Below are positions 16,711-25,051 of a stretch of 64,000 nt of DNA, piece by piece. The DNA comes from an uncultured Clostridia bacterium (GTDB lineage Bacteria > Bacillota > Clostridia > TANB77 > CAG-508). Under the pieces are notes generated by a model. That model made no database searches and was not told where the DNA came from. It saw only the letters and a list, made by a program, of their open reading frames with translations. Location: contig CAKOWY010000007.1 in assembly GCA_934129895.1 (NCBI GenBank), positions 31,294 to 95,293 on the forward strand. The letters are read 5' to 3'. The first letter of the stretch is position 1. Each line of letters opens with the position of its first letter. The position numbers and the translations under genes were made by a program.

Positions 16711-17301
16711 TTAATTTTCTCCTTTTATATTCTTAAATAAGTCTGTTTGTTTTAATTCTTTTAAAGAAGGCCATTTTGCATCTTTTTCTGATGTTATTAA
16801 ATCTTCTTTCTTTAAATCTCCCATTGGCCATTCAACTCCAACATCTGGATCATCAAATTTTAATCCACCTTCAGCTTCATGATTATATATATCATCACAT
16901 TTATATGTAAATTCTGCTTCATCTGATAATACCAAAAATCCATGTGCAAATCCTTTTGGTATCATAAACATTTTTTTATTTTCTTCTGTTAATATAACAC
17001 CTTCCCATTTTCCATAAGTTTTACTTCCAGGTCTTAAATCAACAGCAACATCAAATACCTCACCTTTTATACATCTAACAAGTTTAGCTTGTGTATTTTC
17101 CTTTTGAAAATGTAGTCCTCTTAAAACACCTTTTTTTGATTTTGACTGATTGTCTTGAACAAAATCATAGTTTAATCCAATTTCTTCAAAATCTTTTTTG
17201 CTATATGTTTCCATAAAGTATCCTCTATTATCTCCAAATACTGTTGGTTCTATAATATATACTCCATCTATTGATGTTTCAATTTTTTTGAATTTTCCCA
17301 T
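16711..17301 (-). CDS. rfbC: dTDP-4-dehydrorhamnose 3,5-epimerase
   Basis: Third enzyme of the rhamnose pathway; epimerises the 4-keto-6-deoxyhexose at C3 and C5. A cupin-type fold is seen in DNRGYFMETYSKKDF, VLRGLHFQKENTQAKLVRC (with the catalytic His) and FMIPKGFAHGFLVLSD. It has 196 residues, as usual. The start ATG at 17301 has no ribosome site at normal distance: AAAGGAG lies 35 bases upstream with a near-perfect hairpin in between (see the regulatory entry). It is the third gene of the rml cluster. Confidence 0.95.
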   Translation of the reverse strand: MGKFKKIETSIDGVYIIEPTVFGDNRGYFMETYSKKDFEEIGLNYDFVQDNQSKSKKGVLRGLHFQKENTQAKLVRCIKGEVFDVAVDLRPGSKTYGKWEGVILTEENKKMFMIPKGFAHGFLVLSDEAEFTYKCDDIYNHEAEGGLKFDDPDVGVEWPMGDLKKEDLITSEKDAKWPSLKELKQTDLFKNIKGEN

Positions 17302-17343
17302 ATTATACTAAATATCTAATTTTTAGTTAGATATCTCTCCTTT
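17302..17343 (-). promoter_or_regulatory. Shine-Dalgarno separated from rfbC start by a hairpin
   Basis: On the minus strand AAAGGAG (17343-17337) is followed by a hairpin with arms GATATCTAA (17335-17327) and TTAGATATT (17319-17311; eight Watson-Crick pairs and one G-U) and a 7-base loop. Nine bases then lead to ATG 17301. If folded, the effective distance from Shine-Dalgarno to start is about 10 nt. Confidence 0.55.
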
Positions 17344-17365
17344 CTTTTGAATTAAATATATTTTA

Positions 17366-18256
17366 TTATTCTTCACCAAATACATTATCTGCTACATCTT
17401 TTAGATATTTTCCATAGTCTGTTTTCATATATTTTTTAGCTAATTCTGATAATTCACTAGAGTCTATCCAACCTTTATCAAATGCTATTTCTTCTGGACA
17501 ACATATTTGTAGACCTTGTCTTTTTTGAATTGTTTGAACAAAACTTGCTGTTTCTATTAAAGCATCATGTGTTCCTGTATCAAACCATGTCATTCCTCTT
17601 CCTAATTTTTCAACTTTTAATTGTCCTTTTTTCATATATTCTTCATTTATTGATGTTATTTCTAATTCTCCTCTTGCAGATGGTTTTACATTTTTAGCAA
17701 TTTCTATTACTTCATTTGTATAGAAATACAATCCTGGCACAGCATAATTTGATTTTGGATTAGCTGGCTTTTCTTCTATTGAAACAGCTTTTCCTTTTTC
17801 ATCAATTTCTACTACTCCATAAGCTCTTGGGTCTTTTACATAATATCCAAATATTGTTGCTTCATTTTCTCTTTCATTTGCTTCTTTTAATTTTTGTGAT
17901 AGATGTTCTCCATAAAACATATTATCTCCTAATATCATTGCAACATTATCTTGTCCTATAAAGTCTTCCCCAATAATAAATGCTTCTGCTAAACCATTTG
18001 GTTTTTCTTGAACTTTATATTCAAATTTCATTCCCCATTGACTTCCGTCTCCAAGTAAACTTTTAAATGTTTCTAAGTCTCTTGGTGTTGTTATTATTAA
18101 AACTTCTCTTATATCTGCTTGCATTAATATTGATAATGGATAATAAATCATTGGTTTATCATATACTGGCATTATTTGCTTTGATATTGCAAGTGTTAAT
18201 GGATATAATCTTGTTCCACTTCCTCCTGCTAATATAATTCCTTTTCTATTTTTCAT
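17366..18256 (-). CDS. rfbA: Glucose-1-phosphate thymidylyltransferase
   Basis: First enzyme of dTDP-rhamnose synthesis; joins dTTP and glucose-1-phosphate. The nucleotidyltransferase signature GIILAGGSGTRLYPLT is at residues 5-20, followed by KQIMPVYDKPMIYYPLS, AMILGDNMFYG and EEKPANPKSNYAVPG. Its 296 residues are standard. The start ATG at 18256 follows GGAT-GGAG. It is the second gene of the rml operon; 64 bp separate it from rmlC, and that gap holds the hairpin described above. Confidence 0.96.
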   Translation of the reverse strand: MKNRKGIILAGGSGTRLYPLTLAISKQIMPVYDKPMIYYPLSILMQADIREVLIITTPRDLETFKSLLGDGSQWGMKFEYKVQEKPNGLAEAFIIGEDFIGQDNVAMILGDNMFYGEHLSQKLKEANERENEATIFGYYVKDPRAYGVVEIDEKGKAVSIEEKPANPKSNYAVPGLYFYTNEVIEIAKNVKPSARGELEITSINEEYMKKGQLKVEKLGRGMTWFDTGTHDALIETASFVQTIQKRQGLQICCPEEIAFDKGWIDSSELSELAKKYMKTDYGKYLKDVADNVFGEE

Positions 18257-18271
18257 AATACTCCATCCTTT

Positions 18272-19144
18272 CTATTGCTCTAATCTTTTGGCTTCTTCTA
18301 AGTATCTTTTTAATCCATCTTTCCACTCTGGTACTTTTATTCCAGTTGCTTCAAGTTTGGCTTTTGACATTTGTGAATTAAATGGTCTTTTGGCTTGTGT
18401 AACTTTCATCATTTCTATATATTGTTCTGTTGTTACAGGGTTTACTTTACATGTAATTCCTTGTTCTGCTAATATTTCTTTTGTAAAGTCATACCATGTT
18501 GTATATCCTTCATTTGTAGCATTATATATTCCATAAGGTATTTTTTTATATATTGCTTGATATATTATTTCTGTTAAATCTTTTGCGTAAGTTGGACTTC
18601 CGTGTTGATCTGATACTACATTTATTTCATCTCTTGTTGATCCTAATTTTGTCATTGTTTTTACAAAATTATTTCCTCCAACTCCATATAACCATGCTGT
18701 TCTAAAAATGTAGTATTCATCCATATTTGATGTTATTCCTTCTTCACCATGTAATTTTGTTTTTCCATAAGCTGTTACTGGATGTTTTTCATCATCTTCT
18801 TTATAATCTTTTGATATATCTAAATTTCCACCAAATACATAATCTGTAGATATATGAACTAATTTTGCTCCTGCATTTTTAGCTACTTTAGCTAAATTTG
18901 TTGGTCCATCTCCATTTATTCTGTCTGCTAAATCATAGTTTTCTTCTGCTTTATCTACAGCTGTATATGCTGCACAATTTATTATATATTCTGGTTTTGT
19001 ATTTTCTACATATTCCATAACTGCTTTTTCATTTGTTATATCTAATTCTGATACATCTGTTGCTATTACTTCATTTCCATCTGCAAATTTTTCTTTTACT
19101 TCTTTTGCTAACATTCCGTTAGCTCCTGTTACTAATATTTTCAT
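18272..19144 (-). CDS. rfbD: dTDP-4-dehydrorhamnose reductase
   Basis: Last enzyme of the pathway; reduces the 4-keto group to dTDP-L-rhamnose. An SDR with GANGMLAKEV near the N-terminus, VHISTDYVFGG and the catalytic YGKTKLHGE. I take ATG 19144 (MKILVTGANG) with GGAGG nine bases upstream as the start, giving 290 residues; an in-frame extension to 19225 has no ribosome site and an implausible sequence. It is first in the transcribed order rmlD-rmlA-rmlC-rmlB. Confidence 0.95.
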   Translation of the reverse strand: MKILVTGANGMLAKEVKEKFADGNEVIATDVSELDITNEKAVMEYVENTKPEYIINCAAYTAVDKAEENYDLADRINGDGPTNLAKVAKNAGAKLVHISTDYVFGGNLDISKDYKEDDEKHPVTAYGKTKLHGEEGITSNMDEYYIFRTAWLYGVGGNNFVKTMTKLGSTRDEINVVSDQHGSPTYAKDLTEIIYQAIYKKIPYGIYNATNEGYTTWYDFTKEILAEQGITCKVNPVTTEQYIEMMKVTQAKRPFNSQMSKAKLEATGIKVPEWKDGLKRYLEEAKRLEQ

Positions 19145-19273
19145 TTGAAACCTCCATTTATTGAGTTTAAATTTCGTGATTATGATATCACAAATAGAAA
19201 AAAAGTACAAGTAATTATTACACATTACTAGGATAAATTTATAATATTTTAATAATTTATTAAAAACAAAAAA

Positions 19274-19290
19274 GTCGCTGTTATAGCGAC
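19274..19290 (-). terminator. Terminator after the spoIIQ-like gene
   Basis: GTCGCT and AGCGAC arms with a 5-base loop, followed on the minus strand by a T run. It lies right after the stop at 19303. Confidence 0.85.
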
Positions 19291-19302
19291 CTATTATATT
19301 TT

Positions 19303-20091
19303 TTATTTCAAATAAATACTTGGATTTAAATATTTACCATCCTGTAAAATTTCAAAATGTAAATGGCTATCTAAATTGCTTTCAAATGCTGCTGTATTTC
19401 CAGCTGTTCCTATTGTTTGGCCTTGTTTAACTTCTTCTCCTTCAACAACAAACTCTGCAGTCAAAAGATTTGAATAAACTGTCTCATAGCCATCATCATG
19501 AGTCATTACAATTGTTAATCCATATCTCGGATCATTTAAAATTGATGTTATAATTCCATCGGCTGAAGCTTTTATTATACTTGTTTTATCAGCCTTTATG
19601 TCAATTCCTGTATGTGTAATCCATTCTTTTAATGTTTCTGAATAAATTAAATTTTCTTGTGCAAATTCTGTTATTATTTCTCCATCTGTTGGTTTTATGA
19701 AAGATATTGGTTCTTTTTCTTCTTTAACTTCTGGTTGTTTTTCAGTTTCTTCTGGTTCAGTTATTTTACTATCTTTTTCATCTTTCTTCTCTGTTGAATT
19801 TGGCTTTTCAACAATTATATTTGTTTCTTCTGGCTGAACTACTTCTTGCTCTTCTGGTTTATTTTCCTGTTCTTCTATAGTTTTTCCTATACCAGAACTT
19901 ACATCTTCTATTTCTTGTGATTTTAAATTGTTTTCATCTGAACCTTTTTCTGTATTTTCACTAATCTCTTGATTTGTCCCTGTTTTCATATACATTGATA
20001 TCCCAACAGATATAGCTATAATTAAAAATACTGCCGTTACAACATATATAATTATATTTTCATTATTTTTAAAAAAACTTTTTTTCTTCAT
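19303..20091 (-). CDS. spoIIQ: SpoIIQ-like membrane-anchored M23 (LytM) protein
   Basis: In endospore formers SpoIIQ sits in the forespore membrane and, with SpoIIIAH, forms a channel during engulfment. Here: one membrane helix (residues about 13-33), an acidic low-complexity linker (about 40-128) and a LytM domain (about 130-262). The zinc residues H160-x3-D164 and H243-L-H245 are all present, so the endopeptidase may be active, unlike the degenerate Bacillus protein. It lies directly downstream of spoIID, which matches the clostridial spoIID-spoIIQ order. Other M23 proteins are possible, but the context favours SpoIIQ. It is followed by a terminator. Confidence 0.8.
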   Translation of the reverse strand: MKKKSFFKNNENIIIYVVTAVFLIIAISVGISMYMKTGTNQEISENTEKGSDENNLKSQEIEDVSSGIGKTIEEQENKPEEQEVVQPEETNIIVEKPNSTEKKDEKDSKITEPEETEKQPEVKEEKEPISFIKPTDGEIITEFAQENLIYSETLKEWITHTGIDIKADKTSIIKASADGIITSILNDPRYGLTIVMTHDDGYETVYSNLLTAEFVVEGEEVKQGQTIGTAGNTAAFESNLDSHLHFEILQDGKYLNPSIYLK

Positions 20092-20165
20092 AAATTTCCT
20101 CCTTAATACTTTGCTATTACAAGTATTTACTTTTTTTCAAAGATTATTCAATTTAAGGAAATTTA

Positions 20166-21182
20166 TTATTTTATTTCCACTCCTGTATAAAAATGCTTAA
20201 TTATTTCTTCATAACTTGCACCACTTTTTGCCATACTATCAGCACCAGTTTGGCTCATTCCAACTCCATGTCCATATCCTATTACACTAAATTTTATACT
20301 ATCTGCTTCTATTGTTATTGTAAAATTAGTTGATTTTAATCCTAATATACTTCTTGCTTCTGTTCCAGCAATTTCTTTATTTCCAATTTTTATCGTTTTT
20401 ACTCTATTACTTGATGTGAATTCTAAAATTTTAATACTATTTTCTGCATTAAAATCTATTTCAAAATCAGAATATTTTTCTCTCATTTTCTTTATTAATT
20501 CTTCTTTTGATAATACTACTTCTGAACTATATTGATTATATCCATCTTCTCCTACTGTTTCTACAGATTTTAAATATGGATAATCTATTTCTCCCCAAAT
20601 ATTTAGTGATGTTTCTGTTATTCCTCCACTATTAGAATGGAAAAATGCATTTATTGGCTTACCATCATAAACAATTATTTTACCAGTTGTTTCATTTACA
20701 CATTTCACAATCTTTTCCCAATTGCTTTCAGCTTCATTTGCATTCCATCTTGCCATTCTGTCTTCTTTACTAATCCACGCTTGGCAACAAGTATAATCAT
20801 CACAAACATCTGCATTTTCATGTTTGTTGGAATTATTCATTGCTTGATATATTGTATAAGTTCTTGCTACTATTGCTTGAGCTTTTAATGCTTCTATTTC
20901 ATAATTAGCAGGCATTTCGGCTGAAACAACACCATATAAATATTCATCCATATCCATTTCTACTATTTCACCTGTTTTTACATGCAATAGCTTTATTTTT
21001 TGATATTTCAAATATTCTTCACTCATTTCTTCTATACTAGTATTATTATCTTTTTCATCATAAGATTTAATTTGAGAATTTACATCTATTTCATTTTTGT
21101 TTTTTAATACTATAGTACACATAGCAGGAATTATAAAAAAAATTAATGTAAAACTACATAAAAATATCAAAAAATTTTTCAT
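20166..21182 (-). CDS. spoIID: Stage II sporulation protein D
   Basis: Lytic transglycosylase needed for engulfment of the forespore. An N-terminal membrane helix (residues about 3-24) anchors it. The SpoIID/LytB domain begins near 75 with EMDMDEYLYGVVSAEMPANYEIEALKAQ, containing the catalytic glutamate of the AEM segment, then ARTYTIYQAM and the C-terminal GYGHGVGMSQTGA. It has 338 residues, the family norm. The start ATG at 21182 follows AAAGGA. It lies 18 bp after sigF ends and 75 bp before the spoIIQ-like gene, suggesting one sporulation cluster. Confidence 0.95.
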   Translation of the reverse strand: MKNFLIFLCSFTLIFFIIPAMCTIVLKNKNEIDVNSQIKSYDEKDNNTSIEEMSEEYLKYQKIKLLHVKTGEIVEMDMDEYLYGVVSAEMPANYEIEALKAQAIVARTYTIYQAMNNSNKHENADVCDDYTCCQAWISKEDRMARWNANEAESNWEKIVKCVNETTGKIIVYDGKPINAFFHSNSGGITETSLNIWGEIDYPYLKSVETVGEDGYNQYSSEVVLSKEELIKKMREKYSDFEIDFNAENSIKILEFTSSNRVKTIKIGNKEIAGTEARSILGLKSTNFTITIEADSIKFSVIGYGHGVGMSQTGADSMAKSGASYEEIIKHFYTGVEIK

Positions 21183-21199
21183 ACTTAATTTTATCCTTT

Positions 21200-21928
21200 T
21201 TAAATTGAAAGCTTTCTTTTCATATTATCTAAAACTTTTCTTTCTATTCTAGAAACTTGTACTTGTGTTATCCCAAGCATTCTAGAAACTTGCATTTGAG
21301 TCTTACCTCTATAATATCTAAGCAATATTATTTCTTTTTCTTTACTGTCTAACTCACTTATTAATTTTTTTATTACAATTTTATTTGTAATTTCTGTCTC
21401 TTCATCTCTTCCTGTTGATAATTTTTCTATTATACTTACAGTTTTATCTGTTTTATTATCTCTATACTGACTATCTTCTATCGAATTAACTGGTCTTAAA
21501 GAATCCATAGACATCGTAATTTCTTCTTTAGTAGTTTTTAATTCTTTAGCTAATTCATCTAAAGTTATTTCTTTTCCATATTTATTCATATATTCCTTTT
21601 GTAATTCTATTATTTTTATATTTAACTCTTTAATACTTCTACTTATTTTTATTGGTCCATCATCTCTTATAAATCTTTTTATTTCTCCTAAAATATATGG
21701 TACTGCATAAGTTGAAAGCTTGACTTCAAAGCTTGTATCAAATCTTTGTATTGCCTTTATTAGTCCAATACATCCTATTTGATATAAATCTTCTACATCA
21801 TATCCTCTACCACTAAACCTACGAACAATACTCCAAATTAATCTACTATTATTTTCAACCAATTGTGTCATAGATTCTTTATTTCCAGTCTGAGCTAATT
21901 CGATATTTTTCATATCATTATCATACAC
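21200..21928 (-). CDS. sigF: Sporulation sigma factor SigF
   Basis: Forespore-specific sigma-70 family factor. Region 2 (RLIWSIVRRFSGRGYDVEDLYQIGCIGLIKAIQRFD, split here for reading) and region 3 are followed by region 4 with the helix-turn-helix TQMQVSRMLGITQVQVSRIE near the C-terminus. It has 242 residues, as expected. The predicted start is GTG at 21928 with AAGGAG nine bases upstream. It is the third gene of the spoIIA operon and lies 14 bp after spoIIAB. It is held inactive by SpoIIAB until the forespore forms. Confidence 0.96.
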   Translation of the reverse strand: MYDNDMKNIELAQTGNKESMTQLVENNSRLIWSIVRRFSGRGYDVEDLYQIGCIGLIKAIQRFDTSFEVKLSTYAVPYILGEIKRFIRDDGPIKISRSIKELNIKIIELQKEYMNKYGKEITLDELAKELKTTKEEITMSMDSLRPVNSIEDSQYRDNKTDKTVSIIEKLSTGRDEETEITNKIVIKKLISELDSKEKEIILLRYYRGKTQMQVSRMLGITQVQVSRIERKVLDNMKRKLSI

Positions 21929-21941
21929 TCTTCTTCTCTCC

Positions 21942-22418
21942 TTACACTCCTGGACTAATTAAATCTTCTTCACATTTTTCTTTTATATTATTTTTTATTT
22001 TTTTTCGCATAGTTACTTTTGTCCCAATTCCTAATATTGATTCAACATCTACTTCATCCATAAAGCTTTCCATAATTGTGAATCCCATACCAGATCTTTC
22101 TAAATTAGATTTTGTCGTATATAGTGGTTGTTTTGCCATTTCAATGTTTTCAATTCCTTTTCCACTATCTGATATTTCAATAAATACCTCATCTTCTGAT
22201 ATTTTACATACAACTTTTACTAATCCAATTTTATCTTCATATCCATGTATTATTGAATTTGTTACAGCTTCTGATACCGCAGTTTTTATATCTGATATTT
22301 CTTCTAATGTTGGATCTAATTGTGCTACAAATGCTGCAACAGATATTCTAGCAAATGCTTCATTATTTGATTTACTTAAAAATTCTATTTTCATTTCATT
22401 TTTGTATTCATTAGTCAT
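21942..22418 (-). CDS. spoIIAB: Anti-sigma-F factor SpoIIAB
   Basis: A serine kinase of the GHKL fold that binds and inhibits SigF and phosphorylates SpoIIAA. Motifs: the N box (AVSEAVTNSIIHGY, about residues 47-60), the G1 box (ISDSGKGIENI) and the G2 box (NLERSGMGFTIME). It has 158 residues, slightly longer than the Bacillus protein, with a charged C-terminal tail. Its start overlaps the spoIIAA stop by four bases, so translation is coupled, matching the need for balanced amounts. Confidence 0.96.
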   Translation of the reverse strand: MTNEYKNEMKIEFLSKSNNEAFARISVAAFVAQLDPTLEEISDIKTAVSEAVTNSIIHGYEDKIGLVKVVCKISEDEVFIEISDSGKGIENIEMAKQPLYTTKSNLERSGMGFTIMESFMDEVDVESILGIGTKVTMRKKIKNNIKEKCEEDLISPGV

Positions 22419-22747
22419 ATTTGAACCTCCCTTTTTTTATTACAATCTATTGGTATTAATTTTAATATTCCACTCATTTCAAATATTTTCTGGATTTGCA
22501 AATTTACATTTGCTATTTTTAATTCTCCACCTAACATATTTATCAATTTATATCTACCTATTATAAGCCCAATTCCTGCACTATCCATAAAAGAAACATT
22601 ACTAAAATCAAATAATACTTCCTTTGGCATATATCTCTCAATTTCATTGTCAATCCTCCTTCTTATCTTTTGTGCATAATATTCATCTATATCCTCTTCT
22701 AACACAAAAATTAATCTCTTATCTTTTTTTATGAATGTACTTTGCAT
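22415..22747 (-). CDS. spoIIAA: Anti-sigma-F factor antagonist SpoIIAA
   Basis: A STAS-domain protein that frees SigF from SpoIIAB. The phosphorylated serine is S56 in SFMDSAGIGLIIGRY. ATG 22747 (MQSTFIKKD) has AAAGGAGG upstream, giving 110 residues; an in-frame codon at 22804 without a ribosome site would add 19 residues, and its codons overlap the -35 element. It is the first gene of spoIIAA-spoIIAB-sigF. Confidence 0.95.
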   Translation of the reverse strand: MQSTFIKKDKRLIFVLEEDIDEYYAQKIRRRIDNEIERYMPKEVLFDFSNVSFMDSAGIGLIIGRYKLINMLGGELKIANVNLQIQKIFEMSGILKLIPIDCNKKREVQI

Positions 22748-22775
22748 TTTTTCCTCCTTTGTTTTATTTAATGTT

Positions 22776-22831
22776 ATTATATATTCTTTTCCATTTTTTT
22801 CCAAGAGTGAATATTAAGAAGTTTTGTCGAA
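22776..22831 (-). promoter_or_regulatory. spoIIA promoter with Spo0A-type box
   Basis: On the minus strand a -35 TTGGAA (22804-22799) and -10 TATAAT (22781-22776) are 17 bases apart. The exact 0A-box heptamer, TGTCGAA read on the plus strand, lies at 22825-22831, just upstream of the -35. Spo0A-P activation of spoIIA is established in endospore formers; the site here is inferred. I could not find a convincing sigma-H promoter. Confidence 0.6.
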
Positions 22832-22868
22832 TATAAAAATATTATCAATTTTTGTAAAAAAAATAAAA

Positions 22869-22909
22869 GTAACATTAAAGCATCTTTGTATTATCTGCTT
22901 CAATATTAC
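22869..22909 (-). terminator. Terminator of glmM
   Basis: Fourteen-base arms, GTAATATTGAAGCA and TGCTTTAATGTTAC on the minus strand (two G-U pairs), with a 13-base loop followed by a T-rich run, between glmM and the spoIIA promoter. Confidence 0.8.
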
Positions 22910-22921
22910 CTTTATATTTTT

Positions 22922-24286
22922 TTACTTACATTTTTTTTCAATTAATTGAGCTATTGTCCTTGCTCTATCTTCTATAATTTTAGAATCTTTTCCTTCAATC
23001 ATGACTCTTACAAGAGGCTCAGTTCCAGATGGACGAATTAATACTCTTCCATTTCCTGCAAATTCTTCTTCAACCTTTTGTATAGCTAATTTTATTTCTT
23101 TATCTTTTTCATAATCATACTTTTTATCAGAATCTACTTTAGCATTTATTAAAACTTGTGGATATTTTTGTACTAATTCACCTAGCTCTGATGCTTTCTT
23201 TTTACTTTCTAATAAAGCTTGAATCAACATTAAAGATGTTAATATTCCATCACCAGTTGGGTTATAATCTAATAATATAACATGACCTGATTGTTCTCCA
23301 CCTAGATTATATCCATTTTTTAGCATTTCTTCTAATACATATCTATCTCCAACTTTTGTCTGAACAAAGTTTAATTTATTTGCTTCAGCATATTTATTTA
23401 GCCCCAAATTACTCATTACTGTTGCAACTATAGTGTCTTTTGCTAACTTTCCTTGTGGTTTTAAATAATTTGCTATTATAGCTAAAATTTTATCACCATC
23501 TAGTTCTTCACCATTTTCGTCAACAGCTAAACATCTATCTCCATCACCATCATAAGCAATTCCTAAACTCATTTTATTTTTTACTACGTATTCTTTTAAC
23601 ATTTCTAAATGTGTTGAACCACATTTGTCATTAATATTAATTCCGTCTGGATGATTATTTATAATAACATGATTTATTCCAAGTATTTTAAATACCTTAT
23701 CTGCAACTTGATATGTTGCTCCATTAGCAGTATCTATAACAACTTTAAAATCTGGTCTATTATATTTTTCTATATTATCATCAAAATGTTTTCTAAAGAA
23801 ATATACATATTCATCTAATAAATCTGTTCTAACCTCTGAAATTCCTATTTTATCTTTTACAGCTGTTAATTCATCAAGTTTTCCAGATTCCATTACTTCT
23901 TCTATTTCTTCTTCTAACTCATCAGGAATTTTCATTCCCTTATTACTAAAATATTTAATTCCATTAAATTCAAATGTATTATGTGATGCTGAAATTACAA
24001 CACTTGCATCTGCTTTCAATTTTCTTGTTAAATATGCAACTGCTGGTGTTGGCATTACTCCTAATAATTTTACATTTGCTCCATAACTTAAAAATCCTGC
24101 AACCATAGCACTTTCTATTAAAGTACCAGATAATCTTGTATCTCTTCCTATTAATATTGTAGGTGCTTTATCTGTATGTTTAGATAAAACATAAGCTCCT
24201 GCTTTTGCTACTTTATAAACTAATTCAGGTGAAAGTTCTGTATTTGCTATTCTACGAATTCCATCTGTTCCAAAATATTTTCTCAT
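22922..24286 (-). CDS. glmM: Phosphoglucosamine mutase
   Basis: Converts glucosamine-6-phosphate to glucosamine-1-phosphate for UDP-GlcNAc and peptidoglycan synthesis. The active serine is S101 in VVISASHNTFEFNG. The metal loop AYDGDGDRCLAVD and sugar loop GGEQSGHVI are present, and the phosphate-binding RPSGTEPLVRVM lies near the end. I start at ATG 24286 with AAGGAG nine bases upstream (454 residues); a GTG three codons earlier sits too close to the ribosome site. It is followed by a terminator. Confidence 0.96.
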   Translation of the reverse strand: MRKYFGTDGIRRIANTELSPELVYKVAKAGAYVLSKHTDKAPTILIGRDTRLSGTLIESAMVAGFLSYGANVKLLGVMPTPAVAYLTRKLKADASVVISASHNTFEFNGIKYFSNKGMKIPDELEEEIEEVMESGKLDELTAVKDKIGISEVRTDLLDEYVYFFRKHFDDNIEKYNRPDFKVVIDTANGATYQVADKVFKILGINHVIINNHPDGININDKCGSTHLEMLKEYVVKNKMSLGIAYDGDGDRCLAVDENGEELDGDKILAIIANYLKPQGKLAKDTIVATVMSNLGLNKYAEANKLNFVQTKVGDRYVLEEMLKNGYNLGGEQSGHVILLDYNPTGDGILTSLMLIQALLESKKKASELGELVQKYPQVLINAKVDSDKKYDYEKDKEIKLAIQKVEEEFAGNGRVLIRPSGTEPLVRVMIEGKDSKIIEDRARTIAQLIEKKCK

Positions 24287-24298
24287 CTTTATCACTCC

Positions 24299-25003
24299 TT
24301 ACGAATTCAATTTGTTTATCAAATTATAATATTGAACAATAACATTATTGTTTGTAAAAACAATTTTATCACCTTTTATTGACCAATATTTTGAATTTTC
24401 TTCTAAATATTGTTTAATATTTGAAACAACTGTAAGTTTATCATACAACTTATCTTTACTATTTTCTATTTCTGTTTCTATATTATTTAGTTGCTTTTTC
24501 ATACTATCTGAAAGCATAACACTTTTATATAAATCAATATAATATTCACTTTTTGAAGTAAATTTTACCTCATTAATTGCATTCATAATAGATTTTTCTT
24601 CTATCATTTTTTTACATTTGTCTATATATTCCTTACTTTTGTTTCTATCTTCACTCACTAATTCATCAATTTCTTCTAAATTGTGATCTTTAAGATTATC
24701 AGCTGTAAAAATTTTTTCTGCATCTATATTATCATTTAAATTCTGCATTTCTACATATATATTTTTAACATTTGATAAATATTCTTTTATTGTTTTTTCT
24801 ACTTTAGCATAATTTTTACTTGTTTTTATATCTGCATTAATTTCATCTCTTATTAAATCCTGTTTCAATAAATTATTAGACTCCTCTGTTAATATATTTA
24901 GTTGTTTTTGATTCCCTACATTTAAACAAATTATAGCACCTATGAATACTATTATAAATATTATTAATATTATCATTATAATAATTGTTTTTTTATTTTC
25001 CAT
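24299..25003 (-). CDS. Membrane-anchored coiled-coil protein, unknown function
   Basis: I do not recognise this 234-residue protein. One strong hydrophobic helix (residues about 7-28) is followed by a long charged, probably coiled-coil region exposed outside the membrane, with many Glu, Lys, Asn and Ile. A C-terminal part (YWSIKGDKIVFTNNNVIVQYY) looks like beta strands. The start ATG at 25003 follows AAAGGA. It lies between glyQS and glmM; it ends 12 bp before glmM starts and is likely cotranscribed with it. Confidence 0.6.
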   Translation of the reverse strand: MENKKTIIIMIILIIFIIVFIGAIICLNVGNQKQLNILTEESNNLLKQDLIRDEINADIKTSKNYAKVEKTIKEYLSNVKNIYVEMQNLNDNIDAEKIFTADNLKDHNLEEIDELVSEDRNKSKEYIDKCKKMIEEKSIMNAINEVKFTSKSEYYIDLYKSVMLSDSMKKQLNNIETEIENSKDKLYDKLTVVSNIKQYLEENSKYWSIKGDKIVFTNNNVIVQYYNLINKLNS

Positions 25004-25051
25004 TATTTTTTCCTTTCACCAAAAAATATTTATCCCCTTGTATATTTTTTA

